A stretch of 64,000 nucleotides of DNA from Nocardioides guangzhouensis (GTDB lineage: Bacteria > Actinomycetota > Actinomycetes > Propionibacteriales > Nocardioidaceae): assembly GCF_004519545.1 (NCBI RefSeq), contig NZ_SDKM01000010.1, forward strand, positions 62,001 through 126,000, read 5' to 3'. Below the pieces are notes generated by a model. It worked only from the letters and a program-made list of their open reading frames with translations, was not told the DNA's origin and made no database searches. Below are positions 9,869 to 18,664 of this stretch, in pieces (the stretch's first letter is position 1; every line of letters begins with the position of its first letter). The position numbers and the translations under genes are program-made.

Positions 9869-11122
9869 GTGAAGACCCTCGTCATCGGCCCCGGCGGCCG
9901 CGAGCACGCTCTCGCGGCCGCGTTGCGTCGCGACCCCTCGGTCACCGAGGTGCACGCCGCCCCCGGCAACCCCGGGATGGAGGCCGTGGCCACCCTCCAC
10001 GACGTCGACCCGATGTCCGGCTCCGACGTGGCGGCCCTGGCCACCAAGCTCGGCGTCGACCTGGTCGTGGTCGGCCCCGAGGCGCCGCTGGTCGCCGGGG
10101 TGGCCGACGCCGTCCGCGAGGCCGGGATCGCCTGCTTCGGGCCGACCCGCGCGGCCGCCGCGCTCGAGGGCTCCAAGGCGTTCGCCAAGGAGGTCATGGC
10201 CGCCGCCGGCGTCCCGACCGCCGAGGCCCGGGTGTGCACCACCCCCGACGAGGTGGCGGCCGCGCTCGAGGCGTTCGGCCCGCCGTACGTCGTGAAGGAC
10301 GACGGGCTCGCCGCCGGCAAGGGCGTCGTGGTCACCGAGGACCGGCAGGTCGCCCTGGACCACGCGGCCGGGTGCAAGCGGGTGGTGGTCGAGGCCTTCC
10401 TGGACGGGCCCGAGGTCTCGCTGTTCGCGCTGTGCAGCTGGAACGAGGCGGACGGCGCATGCGTCTACCCGCTCCAGCCGGCCCAGGACTTCAAGCGCAT
10501 CCACGACGGCGACGCCGGCCCGAACACCGGCGGGATGGGGGCCTACACGCCGCTCCCGTGGGCGCCCGAGGGGCTGGTCGACGAGGTCACCCGGACCGTC
10601 CTCCAGCCGACCGTCGACGAGATGGCCCGGCGCGGCACGCCGTTCACCGGCCTGCTGTACGCCGGCCTGGCGCTCACGCACCGGGGGGTGCGGGTGGTGG
10701 AGTTCAACGCCCGGTTCGGCGACCCCGAGACACAGCCGCTGATGGCCCTGCTCGACTCCCCGCTCGGGGAGCTGCTGCACGCCGCCGCGACCGGGCACCT
10801 CGCCGACGTACCGGCCCCCCGCTGGAAACCGGGAGCCGCGGTCGCCGTGGTGCTGGCGTCCGCCGGCTACCCGGAGTCGTCGTCGAAGGGCGACGTCATC
10901 GTCGGCACCGAGACCCTCGACCGCGAGGACGGCGTGCAGGTGATCCACGCGGGCACCGCCCGCGACGCCGAGGGCCACCTGGTCACCGCCGGCGGCCGGG
11001 TGCTCGCGGTGACCGCGGTCGGCTCGTCGGTGGCCGACGCGCGGGCACGGGCCTACGAGGGAGTGGCGTCGATCAGCTTCCCGGGGGCCCAGCACCGCAC
11101 GGACATCGCGGCCCACATCTGA
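9869..11122 (+). CDS. purD: Phosphoribosylamine--glycine ligase (GARS)
   Basis: ATP-dependent ligation of glycine to phosphoribosylamine, step 2 of purine synthesis. The 417-residue product is full length. It begins with the N-domain KTLVIGPGGREHALA and APGNPGM, followed by the ATP-grasp domain (VVKDDGLAAGKGVVV) and the family signature FNARFGDPETQ. The C-domain includes VVLASAGYPE. The start is GTG 9869, directly after the -10 box. It stands 61 bp upstream of purB, but purB has a plausible -10 of its own. Confidence 0.96.
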   Translation: MKTLVIGPGGREHALAAALRRDPSVTEVHAAPGNPGMEAVATLHDVDPMSGSDVAALATKLGVDLVVVGPEAPLVAGVADAVREAGIACFGPTRAAAALEGSKAFAKEVMAAAGVPTAEARVCTTPDEVAAALEAFGPPYVVKDDGLAAGKGVVVTEDRQVALDHAAGCKRVVVEAFLDGPEVSLFALCSWNEADGACVYPLQPAQDFKRIHDGDAGPNTGGMGAYTPLPWAPEGLVDEVTRTVLQPTVDEMARRGTPFTGLLYAGLALTHRGVRVVEFNARFGDPETQPLMALLDSPLGELLHAAATGHLADVPAPRWKPGAAVAVVLASAGYPESSSKGDVIVGTETLDREDGVQVIHAGTARDAEGHLVTAGGRVLAVTAVGSSVADARARAYEGVASISFPGAQHRTDIAAHI

Positions 11123-11183
11123 CCGGTTCCGGCGCCAGACAGGGATTCATCGCGGGGTCCGGCACCGTGGGAGAATCGGCCGC

Positions 11184-12602
11184 GTGATGGTCCCGAACGT
11201 CCTCGCCACCCGTTACGCCTCGGCCGAGCTGGCCCACATCTGGTCGCCGGAGCACAAGATCGTCCTCGAGCGGCGGCTGTGGATCGCGGTTCTCGAGGCG
11301 CAGCGCGACCTCGGCATCGACGTACCCGACGGGGTCGTCGAGGCCTACCGCGACGTCGTCGACAAGGTCGACCTCGAGTCGATCGCGGCCCGCGAGCGGG
11401 TCACGCGCCACGACGTGAAGGCCCGGATCGAGGAGTTCTCGGCGCTGGCCGGGCACGAGCACATCCACAAGGGCATGACCTCGCGCGACCTCACCGAGAA
11501 CGTCGAGCAGCTCCAGGTGCGGCAGTCGCTGGAGATGCTCCGCGACCGGGCGGTGGCCGCGCTGGCTCGCCTCGGCCGGCTCGCCGCCGAGCACGAGGCC
11601 ACCGTGATGGCCGGTCGCTCCCACAACGTCGCCGCGCAGGCGACCACGCTCGGCAAGCGGTTCGCGACGGTCGCCGACGAGATGCTGGTCGCGCTGGAAC
11701 GGGTGGAGGAGCTGATCGCCCGCTACCCGCTGCGCGGCATCAAGGGACCGATGGGCACGGCCCAGGACATGCTCGACCTGCTCGACGGCGACGGCTCCCG
11801 GCTCGCGGAGCTCGAGTCGCGGGTGGCTGCGCACCTCGGGTTCGAGCGGGTGCTCACCTCGGTCGGCCAGGTCTACCCTCGCTCGCTCGACTTCGACGTC
11901 GTCTCCGCACTGGTGCAGCTGGTCGCCGGACCGTCCAACCTGGCCACCACGGTCCGGCTGATGGCCGGCAACGAGCTGGTGACCGAGGGATTCCAGGAGG
12001 GCCAGGTCGGCTCCTCCGCGATGCCGCACAAGATGAACAGCCGTTCCTGCGAGCGGGTCAACGGCCTCGCCGTCGTGCTCCGCGGCCACCTCTCGATGGT
12101 CGGCGAGCTGGCCGGCGACCAGTGGAACGAGGGGGACGTCTCGGACTCCGTGGTCCGGCGGGTCGCGCTTCCCGACGCGTTCTTCGCCGCCGACGGGCTC
12201 TTCCAGACGTTCCTGACCGTGCTCGACGAGTTCGGCGCGTTCCCGGCGGTGATCCAGCGCGAGCTCGACCGCTACCTCCCGTTCCTTGCCACCACCAAGG
12301 TGCTGATGGCCGCGGTCCGCAACGGCGTCGGTCGCGAGGCCGCCCACGAGGCGATCAAGGAGGCCGCCGTCGGCACCGCGCTCGACATGCGTCAGGGCCA
12401 GGCCGAGAACGACGTGTTCGCGCGACTGGCCGCCGACCCCCGGCTCGGCCTGACCACCGACCAGCTCGCGTCCCTTGTGGCCGAGCCGATCACCTTCACC
12501 GGCGCGGCCCGCGACCAGGTCGAAGCCGTCGTACGTCGGGTGGCGGAGGTGGCCGAGCGGCACCCCGACGCCGCGGCGTACACCCCCGGCGCGATCCTCT
12601 AG
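11184..12602 (+). CDS. purB: Adenylosuccinate lyase
   Basis: Fumarase/aspartase superfamily enzyme that removes fumarate from SAICAR and from adenylosuccinate, so it acts twice in purine synthesis. At 472 residues it is normal length. The superfamily signature loop GSSAMPHKMNSRSCE (about residues 276-290) is intact, and TSRDLTENVEQ and GRSHNVAAQ supply the substrate- and base-related histidine region. GTG 11184 or the adjacent ATG 11187 could start; a GAGAAT box 7 nt upstream of GTG favours 11184. It converges with the second MFS gene and shares CTAG (12599-12602) with it. Confidence 0.95.
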   Translation: MMVPNVLATRYASAELAHIWSPEHKIVLERRLWIAVLEAQRDLGIDVPDGVVEAYRDVVDKVDLESIAARERVTRHDVKARIEEFSALAGHEHIHKGMTSRDLTENVEQLQVRQSLEMLRDRAVAALARLGRLAAEHEATVMAGRSHNVAAQATTLGKRFATVADEMLVALERVEELIARYPLRGIKGPMGTAQDMLDLLDGDGSRLAELESRVAAHLGFERVLTSVGQVYPRSLDFDVVSALVQLVAGPSNLATTVRLMAGNELVTEGFQEGQVGSSAMPHKMNSRSCERVNGLAVVLRGHLSMVGELAGDQWNEGDVSDSVVRRVALPDAFFAADGLFQTFLTVLDEFGAFPAVIQRELDRYLPFLATTKVLMAAVRNGVGREAAHEAIKEAAVGTALDMRQGQAENDVFARLAADPRLGLTTDQLASLVAEPITFTGAARDQVEAVVRRVAEVAERHPDAAAYTPGAIL

Positions 12603-14053
12603 CGCCGGACCCGCAGGTCGCGGACCGCCATGGCCAGCGCGACCGCGAGGACCCCGATCGCGGTGAGCAGCGCCGTGCGCAGGCCGGTCGCGGCCGAGGT
12701 CGCGTCGGCGGTGACGTGGTAGACGGTCATCAGCAGCGCCGCGCCGATCGCGGAGCCGATGCGCTGGCCGGTCTGGATGGCACCGCCGGCCGCGCCACCC
12801 ATGCGCGGCGGCACGTCGGCGAGGGTGAGCGTGAAGTTGGGGCCGATCACGCCGCCGGCGCCGAGCCCGGCCACCAGCAGGGTCGGGACCAGCACCATCC
12901 CGAGCGCGGTCGCGGCGTGCTGCGGCACCAGCAGGGCGACCGCGAGCGTGCCGGCCATCATCGTCGACAGTGCGATCACGGTCAGGGAGCGGTGGATCAA
13001 CGACACCAGCCGTCCCGCGATCGGAGCGGTGACGGCCGCGCCGATCGCGAACGGGGTCATGAGCAGGCCGGCCTCGAGCGGCGTGAAGCCGAGCTCCTCC
13101 TGCAGGTGGACCGAGAGCACCAGGAAGATGCCGGTGAAGCCGGTGAAGTAGATGGCCCCGATCGCGAGCCCGCTGGAGTAGCCGGGCAGCCCGCGCAGCA
13201 GGCTCACGTCGAGCAGCGGCTCCCGCCCGGCCCGGCTCAGTCGTGACTCCCAGCGGAAGAACGCGACCAGCAGCACCGGCGCCGCCAGCACCAGCACGAC
13301 GACAGGTGACGCGCCACCCTCGAGGCTCACCAGCGGCAGCAGCAGGGCGAGCACCCCGGCGCCGAGCAGCCCGGCGCCGGCCAGGTCGAGGCGGGCCCGC
13401 GGCTGGTCCGGGTCGTGGTGCCGCTTCGGCACCAAGGCCACGATCGCGACCATGGCCACCAGCCCGATCGGCACGTTGACCAGGAAGAGCCAGCGCCAGC
13501 CGTCCTCCGGGCCGGCCAGCGCGATGATCGCGCCGCCGAGAATGGGTCCGGTCGCCGACGAGATGCCGACCGTGAGCCCGAAGAACCCGAACGCGCGCCC
13601 GCGCTCCGGCCCCCGGAACAGCTGCTGGACGAGGCCGGAGTTCTGCGGGGTGAGCAGCCCGGCCGAGGCACCCTGGACCAGGCGGGCGACGATCACCAGC
13701 GCAGCGTCGGGCGCCAGGCCCACGGCCGCGCTGGAGATGATGAAGCCGGCGAGGCCGATCAGCATGAGCCGGCGCCGACCGTACGCGTCGCCGAGCCGAC
13801 CGCCTGCGACCAGGGTCAGGCCGAACGCCAGCGCGTAGCCCGAGACCACCCACTGCACGGTCGCGTTCGAGGTGTCGAGGCCGGCCCGGATGGAGGGCAG
13901 CGCGACGTTGACGATGGTGACGTCGAGCAGCGCCATGAACGCGATCACCAGCGAGACCATGAGGATCCGCCAGCGCCGGGGGTCCGGGACGTACGCCGGC
14001 TCCTCGCCCTCGCGCGGCTGCGCCACCGTCTCGTCGCTCACCCGGCCCAGCAT
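12599..14053 (-). CDS. MFS drug-efflux transporter, DHA2 family
   Basis: A 484-residue multi-spanning protein. TM1 holds LLDVTIVNVALPSI, the DHA2 motif, and the loop after TM2 reads GGRLGDAYGRRR (motif A). The distribution of hydrophobic segments fits 14 helices. It is distinct in sequence from the MFS proteins at 1099 and 23724, so these are not recent duplicates. Its start is 34 bp from the divergent acylphosphatase gene, and its stop overlaps the purB stop within CTAG. Substrate is unknown. Confidence 0.85.
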   Translation of the reverse strand: MLGRVSDETVAQPREGEEPAYVPDPRRWRILMVSLVIAFMALLDVTIVNVALPSIRAGLDTSNATVQWVVSGYALAFGLTLVAGGRLGDAYGRRRLMLIGLAGFIISSAAVGLAPDAALVIVARLVQGASAGLLTPQNSGLVQQLFRGPERGRAFGFFGLTVGISSATGPILGGAIIALAGPEDGWRWLFLVNVPIGLVAMVAIVALVPKRHHDPDQPRARLDLAGAGLLGAGVLALLLPLVSLEGGASPVVVLVLAAPVLLVAFFRWESRLSRAGREPLLDVSLLRGLPGYSSGLAIGAIYFTGFTGIFLVLSVHLQEELGFTPLEAGLLMTPFAIGAAVTAPIAGRLVSLIHRSLTVIALSTMMAGTLAVALLVPQHAATALGMVLVPTLLVAGLGAGGVIGPNFTLTLADVPPRMGGAAGGAIQTGQRIGSAIGAALLMTVYHVTADATSAATGLRTALLTAIGVLAVALAMAVRDLRVRR

Positions 14054-14087
14054 TCACCACGTCGCCAACCTGTGCGCATGATGGGGC

Positions 14088-14348
14088 ATGGCCTACGACG
14101 TGCGGATCCGGGGACGTGTGCAGGGGGTGTCGTTCCGTTGGTACGCCGAGCAGGAGGCAGCCCGGCTCGGTGTGACCGGCTGGGTGCGCAACGAGCCCGA
14201 CGGCTGCGTCGCCGGGCACTTCGAGGGTGAGCGGGCGGGCGAGCTGGTCGACTGGTGCCGCCACGGGCCGTCGTACGCGCGTGTCGAGGGGGTCTCCGTC
14301 GACGAGGTCCCCGACGAGGGGGCCCGGGACTTCCGGATCCGGTTCTGA
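14088..14348 (+). CDS. acyP: Acylphosphatase
   Basis: A small enzyme hydrolysing acyl phosphates such as carbamoyl or 1,3-bisphosphoglyceryl phosphate. The 86 residues match the family. Both signatures are present: GRVQGVSFRWYAEQEA, holding the phosphate-binding loop and active-site Arg, and GWVRNEPDG with the catalytic Asn. It stands alone between the divergent MFS gene and the lipoprotein hydrolase gene 94 bp downstream. Confidence 0.93.
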   Translation: MAYDVRIRGRVQGVSFRWYAEQEAARLGVTGWVRNEPDGCVAGHFEGERAGELVDWCRHGPSYARVEGVSVDEVPDEGARDFRIRF

Positions 14349-14442
14349 CCGTTCGGCCCTACCGCCGGCCCAGCGTCGCGTCGGACGGTGGAGGTGGCCG
14401 GATGCGCGGGTGCGCATCCGCGCCGGATCGAGGTGAGCCACA

Positions 14443-15312
14443 GTGGCTGCCGGTCGCCGAACGTCGAGGAGCCGCCACTCCGCCGTGCTCGCGGCGCTCC
14501 TCCTGGTGGCGGCGTGCGGGGGCGGCGCCGACGACGGAACGAACGGCCGCGCCGGCAGGGAACCGGCGGTCACCGCGCACGTCGTCCCGGACCCGACAGC
14601 TCCGGACCTCCGGGTGCTGGCACCGGCCGGCGCCGGGCCGTGGCCGGTCGTGGTGGCCCTGCACGGCTACGAGGGAACCGGGCAGGACATGGTGGCGCTG
14701 GCGACCCGGGTCGCCCGGACCGGCGCCGTCGTGTTCGTGCCGACGTACCACACGGACCTCGGGTCGGCGGAAGGCCTGACCCGGACTGGCGACGACCTGT
14801 CGTGCGCCTACCAGGTCGCTCGCCGGCATGCCCACGAGTACGGCGGCGACCTGGACCGTCCGGTCACGGTGGTCGGATGGTCGCTCGGAGCCGACCTGGC
14901 GGTGCTCGGCGTGCTCGGGCCACGCGACGACCCCGGCACAGGTCGCTGCCCGGGCAGGGTTCCTGACCCGGAGGTGGTCGTCGCCCTCTCCGGTTGCTAC
15001 TACCGGTTCGACGGCCGCCCGGTCACGTGGTTCGACGACCTGTCCGGCTGGACCGGCAAGGACACCGAGGTCCACCTCGTGGCCGGCGACCGGGACCCGA
15101 CCTGTCCCGCCTCCCAGACGGAACGCCTGGCCCGCTCGCTCCGGGCCGGGGGCTACGACGTAGCCGTCTCGCACCTCGCGTCGGCGAACCACGGCGCACC
15201 GATCTTCCACGACGAGCGCGACGGTGAGTGGCAGGTCATCACGCAGGACCCGGCCGGCGAGCGGGCCGTCGAGATCATCCGCGACGCCATCGGCAGCGAC
15301 GGGACGGGCTGA
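14443..15312 (+). CDS. Lipoprotein alpha/beta hydrolase
   Basis: A predicted 289-residue secreted lipoprotein. The N-terminus (RRTSRSRHSAVLAALLLVAACGGG) has a basic n-region, a hydrophobic core and a lipobox VAAC with the acceptor Cys near residue 26. The mature part is an alpha/beta hydrolase: VVVALHGYEGTGQDM (oxyanion region), nucleophile elbow GWSLGAD (G-x-S-x-G), Asp in VAGDRDPTC and His in SANHGAP. It resembles dienelactone-hydrolase/poly(3-hydroxybutyrate)-depolymerase-like proteins. It starts at GTG 14443 and converges with a GNAT gene 36 bp on; the flanking sequence has short CTGACC/GGTCAG arms. Confidence 0.8.
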   Translation: MAAGRRTSRSRHSAVLAALLLVAACGGGADDGTNGRAGREPAVTAHVVPDPTAPDLRVLAPAGAGPWPVVVALHGYEGTGQDMVALATRVARTGAVVFVPTYHTDLGSAEGLTRTGDDLSCAYQVARRHAHEYGGDLDRPVTVVGWSLGADLAVLGVLGPRDDPGTGRCPGRVPDPEVVVALSGCYYRFDGRPVTWFDDLSGWTGKDTEVHLVAGDRDPTCPASQTERLARSLRAGGYDVAVSHLASANHGAPIFHDERDGEWQVITQDPAGERAVEIIRDAIGSDGTG

Positions 15313-15348
15313 CCGGCCGGCCCGGCACGACCCCGTGGTCGCCCTGGG

Positions 15349-15849
15349 TCAGAGGTCCGCGGCGTACACGTGGATCGGTGCTCCCTTGCTGGTCACCGAC
15401 TCGCGGTCGAGGACGAGGCCGATCCGCTGCGCGACGCGCTTCGAGGGGTGGTTGTCCGGGACGATGATCGCGACCAGTCGCCCGATGCCGCGCGTCCGGG
15501 CGAAGTCGCGGCACGCGGCGGCGGCCTCGGTGGCCAGGCCCTTCCCCTGGTGCTCGGGGAGCAGGTGGTAGCCGACCTCGAGGTACTCCTCGCCGTCCAC
15601 CCGCTGCCAGGTCAGCCCGCACTCGCCGACGAACTCCCCGGCCCGGTCGTGCAGCATCCAGAGCCCGAACCCGTCCCGGGCGTAGTTGCGCTCGCTCCAG
15701 GCGATCCAGTCCGCCGCCTCGTCACGGGTCTTCGGGCGCGGGTAGTGCACCATCACCGCCGGGTCGCCGAGCAGCCGCGCCATCGCGTCGACGTCGGCTG
15801 CGTGCATCCGGCGGAAGGTGAGCCGGGGTGAGGTGGGGACGTCGTCCAT
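15349..15849 (-). CDS. GNAT family N-acetyltransferase
   Basis: A 166-residue acetyltransferase of the RimJ/RimL-like subfamily. The opening SPRLTFRRMHAADVDAMARLLGDP is typical of that group, and the acetyl-CoA pyrophosphate loop is LPEHQGKGLATEAA (Q/R-x-x-G-x-G/A). The following EYLEVGYHLLPE and NHPSKRVAQRIG match conserved strands and helices. It could modify a ribosomal protein N-terminus, an antibiotic or a metabolite; nothing around it decides. A HIT-like gene lies 40 bp upstream on the same strand and may be cotranscribed. Confidence 0.87.
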   Translation of the reverse strand: MDDVPTSPRLTFRRMHAADVDAMARLLGDPAVMVHYPRPKTRDEAADWIAWSERNYARDGFGLWMLHDRAGEFVGECGLTWQRVDGEEYLEVGYHLLPEHQGKGLATEAAAACRDFARTRGIGRLVAIIVPDNHPSKRVAQRIGLVLDRESVTSKGAPIHVYAADL

Positions 15850-15889
15850 GGCGTGGTGTTCGTACGGCGCTCGCCGGGATCGGCGGGGG

Positions 15890-16510
15890 TCAGACGAGGG
15901 CGCGGCCGTCGTGGGTAGCGAGCTTGCGGGCGACCTCGTGGATGTCCGCGCGCCAGGTGTCCTCGGGGACCGGCGGGAGCATCTCGTCCCACTCGACGGC
16001 GAGGCTGCCCTTGATCATCGGGAACCGCTCGGGGCGGGCGATGAACCACACGTGCAGGTGCTCGGAGCCGTCGCCCCACCGGTTGACGTGCACCCGGCCG
16101 ATGTGGGGGAGCCGCTCCATGATCCGGCACAGCCAGGTCGAGATCCGGCCGTACTCGCCGGCCAGCTCGTCGCCCATGTCGGCGTAGTCCAGGTGCTCCT
16201 TCGACGACAGCCACAGCACCAGCGGCAGGCCGGTCGGCTTCGGCGGGTGGGTGAGCTTCCAGCGCTGGTTCTCCCACACGCGGGCGGCGTTGCCGTCGCC
16301 GGCGCAGCTGAAGCAGTCGACACCGTCGTGACCGGCGCGGGGCGGCTCGGGACCGTCGAGCGGCGCCGGCACCACCTTGGGCTGGAGGGCGCCGTCGACG
16401 AGCTCCCACGGGAAGATCTCCCACTCGTGGACCGGCGGCATGGGCAGGCGGCCGTCCTCACCGACGGCTGCGACGACTCGGGCGTGGAGCTCCTCGGGCG
16501 ACTCGGGCAT
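15890..16510 (-). CDS. HIT-like domain protein (putative)
   Basis: A 206-residue protein. The C-terminal two thirds show a HIT-type layout: a Cys pair CFSCAG (about residues 66-71), WENQRWKLTHPP, LPLVLWLSSKEHLDYADM, and a terminal EHLHVWFIAR that resembles the HxHxx nucleotide-binding triad with the last His replaced. HIT proteins hydrolyse or transfer nucleotides; loss of the third His makes plain Ap4A hydrolase activity uncertain. It starts at ATG 16510, divergent from the ABM gene, and probably leads a two-gene unit with the GNAT gene. Confidence 0.5.
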   Translation of the reverse strand: MPESPEELHARVVAAVGEDGRLPMPPVHEWEIFPWELVDGALQPKVVPAPLDGPEPPRAGHDGVDCFSCAGDGNAARVWENQRWKLTHPPKPTGLPLVLWLSSKEHLDYADMGDELAGEYGRISTWLCRIMERLPHIGRVHVNRWGDGSEHLHVWFIARPERFPMIKGSLAVEWDEMLPPVPEDTWRADIHEVARKLATHDGRALV

Positions 16511-16571
16511 GGGTCAACTCTCACATGAGACGCATTTGGTACGGCGCACGGGTCGGCCCGAACCTAGGGGC

Positions 16572-17147
16572 ATGTCCGCGCCCGTGACCGTCTCGATCAC
16601 CCGCCACGTCGACCCCGCGCACTCCGACGAGATGCTGGCCTGGATCCGTGCCGGCGGTGCGCTCGCGGCGCGCTTCGACGGGTTCCTCGGCACCGGCTGG
16701 GTGCGCCCGGCGCCGGACTCCGACGAGTGGCACATGCTCTACCGGTTCGCGGACGGACACTCGCTGGCCCGCTGGGAGGAGTCGTCGCAGCGGCGCTGGT
16801 GGCTCGGCGCCGCCCAGGGCATCGTCGGAGAGTCCCGACTGGAGCGACGTACCGGCATCGAGGGCTGGTTCGACGAGCCCACCACCACGGACGTGCAGGA
16901 CCTGCGTCCCCTGCCGCAGGCACCGCCCCGGTGGAAGCAGATGGTGGTGATCTGGCTGGCGTTCTTCCCGCTCAGCCTGTTGATGTCCTGGCTGCTCGGG
17001 CTGGCCGCGCCGGGGCTGCCGCTGCTTCCGCGGGTGCTGCTGAGCACGGTGGTGATGACCCCGCTGATGACGTACGTCGTGCTGCCCCGGATGACCCGCG
17101 CCCTCGACTGGTGGCTGCACGGTCGCCCTGCTCCGTGGCGGGCGTGA
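16572..17147 (+). CDS. ABM-domain membrane protein
   Basis: A 191-residue protein. Residues 1-95 form an antibiotic-biosynthesis-monooxygenase-like ferredoxin fold (VTVSITRHVDPAHSDEMLAWIRAGGALAARFDGFLG, then EWHMLYRFADGHSLARWEES). After a linker and PPRWKQ, two hydrophobic segments (about 115-135 and 145-165) anchor it in the membrane. Such proteins appear across actinobacteria as hypothetical ABM/DUF-type membrane proteins; a heme- or quinol-related oxidase role is possible but unproven. The ATG at 16572 is preferred because the upstream open frame overlaps the divergent HIT-like gene. Confidence 0.75.
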   Translation: MSAPVTVSITRHVDPAHSDEMLAWIRAGGALAARFDGFLGTGWVRPAPDSDEWHMLYRFADGHSLARWEESSQRRWWLGAAQGIVGESRLERRTGIEGWFDEPTTTDVQDLRPLPQAPPRWKQMVVIWLAFFPLSLLMSWLLGLAAPGLPLLPRVLLSTVVMTPLMTYVVLPRMTRALDWWLHGRPAPWRA

Positions 17148-17178
17148 GCCGCCCGGTCGCGGCGGTCGCCGGACGCAC

Positions 17179-17184
17179 TAGGGT
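17179..17184 (+). promoter_or_regulatory. -10 hexamer for a leaderless purC transcript
   Basis: TAGGGT lies 6 nt before GTG 17191, with no Shine-Dalgarno sequence. Confidence 0.45.
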
Positions 17185-17190
17185 GGCCGC

Positions 17191-18075
17191 GTGCTGAACA
17201 TCCCGCCGGCTCCGGAGATCGACGGCGCCATCCCCGTGCACTCGGGCAAGGTCCGCGACCTCTACCGCCTCGAGACCGGTCCGTACGCCGGCAAGCTGCT
17301 CATGGTCGCCAGCGACCGGATCAGCGCCTTCGACTTCGTCCTCGAGACCACGATCCCCGACAAGGGCGAGATCCTCACGCGGATGTCGCTGTGGTGGTTC
17401 GAGACGCTCGGCGTGCCGCACCACGTCATCTCCACCGACGTGCCCGTCGAGGTGGCCGGCCGGGCGGTGGTCTGCGAGCCGCTGGAGATGTTCCCGGTCG
17501 AGTGCGTGGCTCGCGGCTACCTGACCGGGTCGGGGCTGCACGACTACCGCGCCACCGGCGAGGTGTGCGGGATTCCGCTGCCGCCCGGGCTGGAGGACGG
17601 CAGCCGGCTCCCGGAGCCGGTGTTCACGCCGGCTACCAAGGCCGAGCTCGGCGACCACGACGAGAACGTCTCCTTCGACGCGGTGGTCGCCACCGTCGGG
17701 GCCGAGGTCGCCGCCGAGCTGCGCGCCCGGACCGTCGGGATCTACCGGCGGGCCGAGGAGATCGCCCGCGCGAAGGGCATCCTGCTCGCGGACACCAAGC
17801 TCGAGTTCGGCCGCCGTGCCGACGGCGAGATCGTGCTCGCGGACGAGGTGCTCACCCCCGACTCCAGCCGGTACTGGCCGGCCGAGGGCTGGCAGCCGGG
17901 CCGCACGCAGCCGTCGTACGACAAGCAGATCGTGCGCAACTGGCTGACCTCCGCCGAGTCCGGCTGGGACCGCGGCTCCGGCACGCCGCCCCCGCCGCTG
18001 CCGCACGAGGTCGTCGAGCTCACCCGGGCCCGGTACGTCGAGGCGTACGAGCGGCTGACCGGGCTCGGCTGGTAG
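17191..18075 (+). CDS. purC: Phosphoribosylaminoimidazole-succinocarboxamide synthase
   Basis: ATP-dependent ligation of aspartate to CAIR, producing SAICAR, which purB then cleaves. At 294 residues it matches the longer actinobacterial SAICAR synthetases. It opens with [12 protein letters not shown] and [13 protein letters not shown], then shows the signature [13 protein letters not shown] and [30 protein letters not shown]. The start at GTG 17191 gives VLNIPPAPE and follows a TAGGGT box. A small SRPBCC gene follows after 10 bp, probably cotranscribed by read-through. Confidence 0.96.
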   Translation: MLNIPPAPEIDGAIPVHSGKVRDLYRLETGPYAGKLLMVASDRISAFDFVLETTIPDKGEILTRMSLWWFETLGVPHHVISTDVPVEVAGRAVVCEPLEMFPVECVARGYLTGSGLHDYRATGEVCGIPLPPGLEDGSRLPEPVFTPATKAELGDHDENVSFDAVVATVGAEVAAELRARTVGIYRRAEEIARAKGILLADTKLEFGRRADGEIVLADEVLTPDSSRYWPAEGWQPGRTQPSYDKQIVRNWLTSAESGWDRGSGTPPPPLPHEVVELTRARYVEAYERLTGLGW

Positions 18076-18085
18076 CGGTCCGGCC

Positions 18086-18538
18086 ATGACCGAGCTGGTC
18101 GTCGACTTCGCGCCGCCGCCTGACGTGGTCTTCGCCTACCTCGCCGACCCCCGCAACCGGCCGGCCTGGCAGTCCAGCCTGCGCCGGGTCGACGAGGTGT
18201 CCGGCGAGGGCGTCGGCGCCACGTGGCTGGACGTCACCACCACCGGCGCCCGCCCGCGGATGGTGGTCACCGAGCACGAGCCGGGCCGGTCGTGGGCCGA
18301 GACCGGCAGCTGGCACGGCCTCGAGGCCGCGCTCCGCCTCGTGTTCGAGCCGTCCGGGAGCGGCACCCTGGTCCGCGCGACGTTCGCGGTGACCAGCCGC
18401 CGTACGCCGCTCCGGCCGCTGGCGATGGTCCTCCACCGGCTCGCGCCGCCCGCGGTCCGCAGCGACCTGCGCCGGGCCTCGCTGCTGCTCGCCGGCGGCC
18501 GGCCACCCGGCCGATCACCCGGCCGATCAACCGGCTGA
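18086..18538 (+). CDS. SRPBCC (START/polyketide cyclase-like) family protein
   Basis: A 150-residue helix-grip protein: TELVVDFAPPPDVVFAYLADPRNRPAWQSSL at the N-terminus and RMVVTEHEPGRSWAET in the middle are typical for hydrophobic-ligand-binding SRPBCC proteins. No catalytic residue can be assigned. It follows purC by 10 bp. The last codons are unusual: [10 protein letters not shown] is encoded by 12-bp tandem repeats that continue past the stop codon, so the C-terminal tail is probably a slippage product rather than part of the fold. Confidence 0.75.
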   Translation: MTELVVDFAPPPDVVFAYLADPRNRPAWQSSLRRVDEVSGEGVGATWLDVTTTGARPRMVVTEHEPGRSWAETGSWHGLEAALRLVFEPSGSGTLVRATFAVTSRRTPLRPLAMVLHRLAPPAVRSDLRRASLLLAGGRPPGRSPGRSTG

Positions 18539-18551
18539 CCAGCCGGCTGAA
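18504..18551 (+). repeat. 12-bp microrepeat, four units, spanning a stop codon
   Basis: Units CACCCGGCCGAT, CACCCGGCCGAT, CAACCGGCTGAC and CAGCCGGCTGAA. The first two are identical and the last two diverged. The SRPBCC stop (TGA 18536-18538) lies in the third unit. Confidence 0.8.
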
Positions 18552-18664
18552 GACCCCGACGGGCTACGCGTCCGCGACGGCCCGTTCGGGCCTACCGGCC
18601 CGACCGACCGCACAGTAGGTTCGGGGCAACACCGCGCCCGACACCCCGTCCGAGGGAGCTGCCC

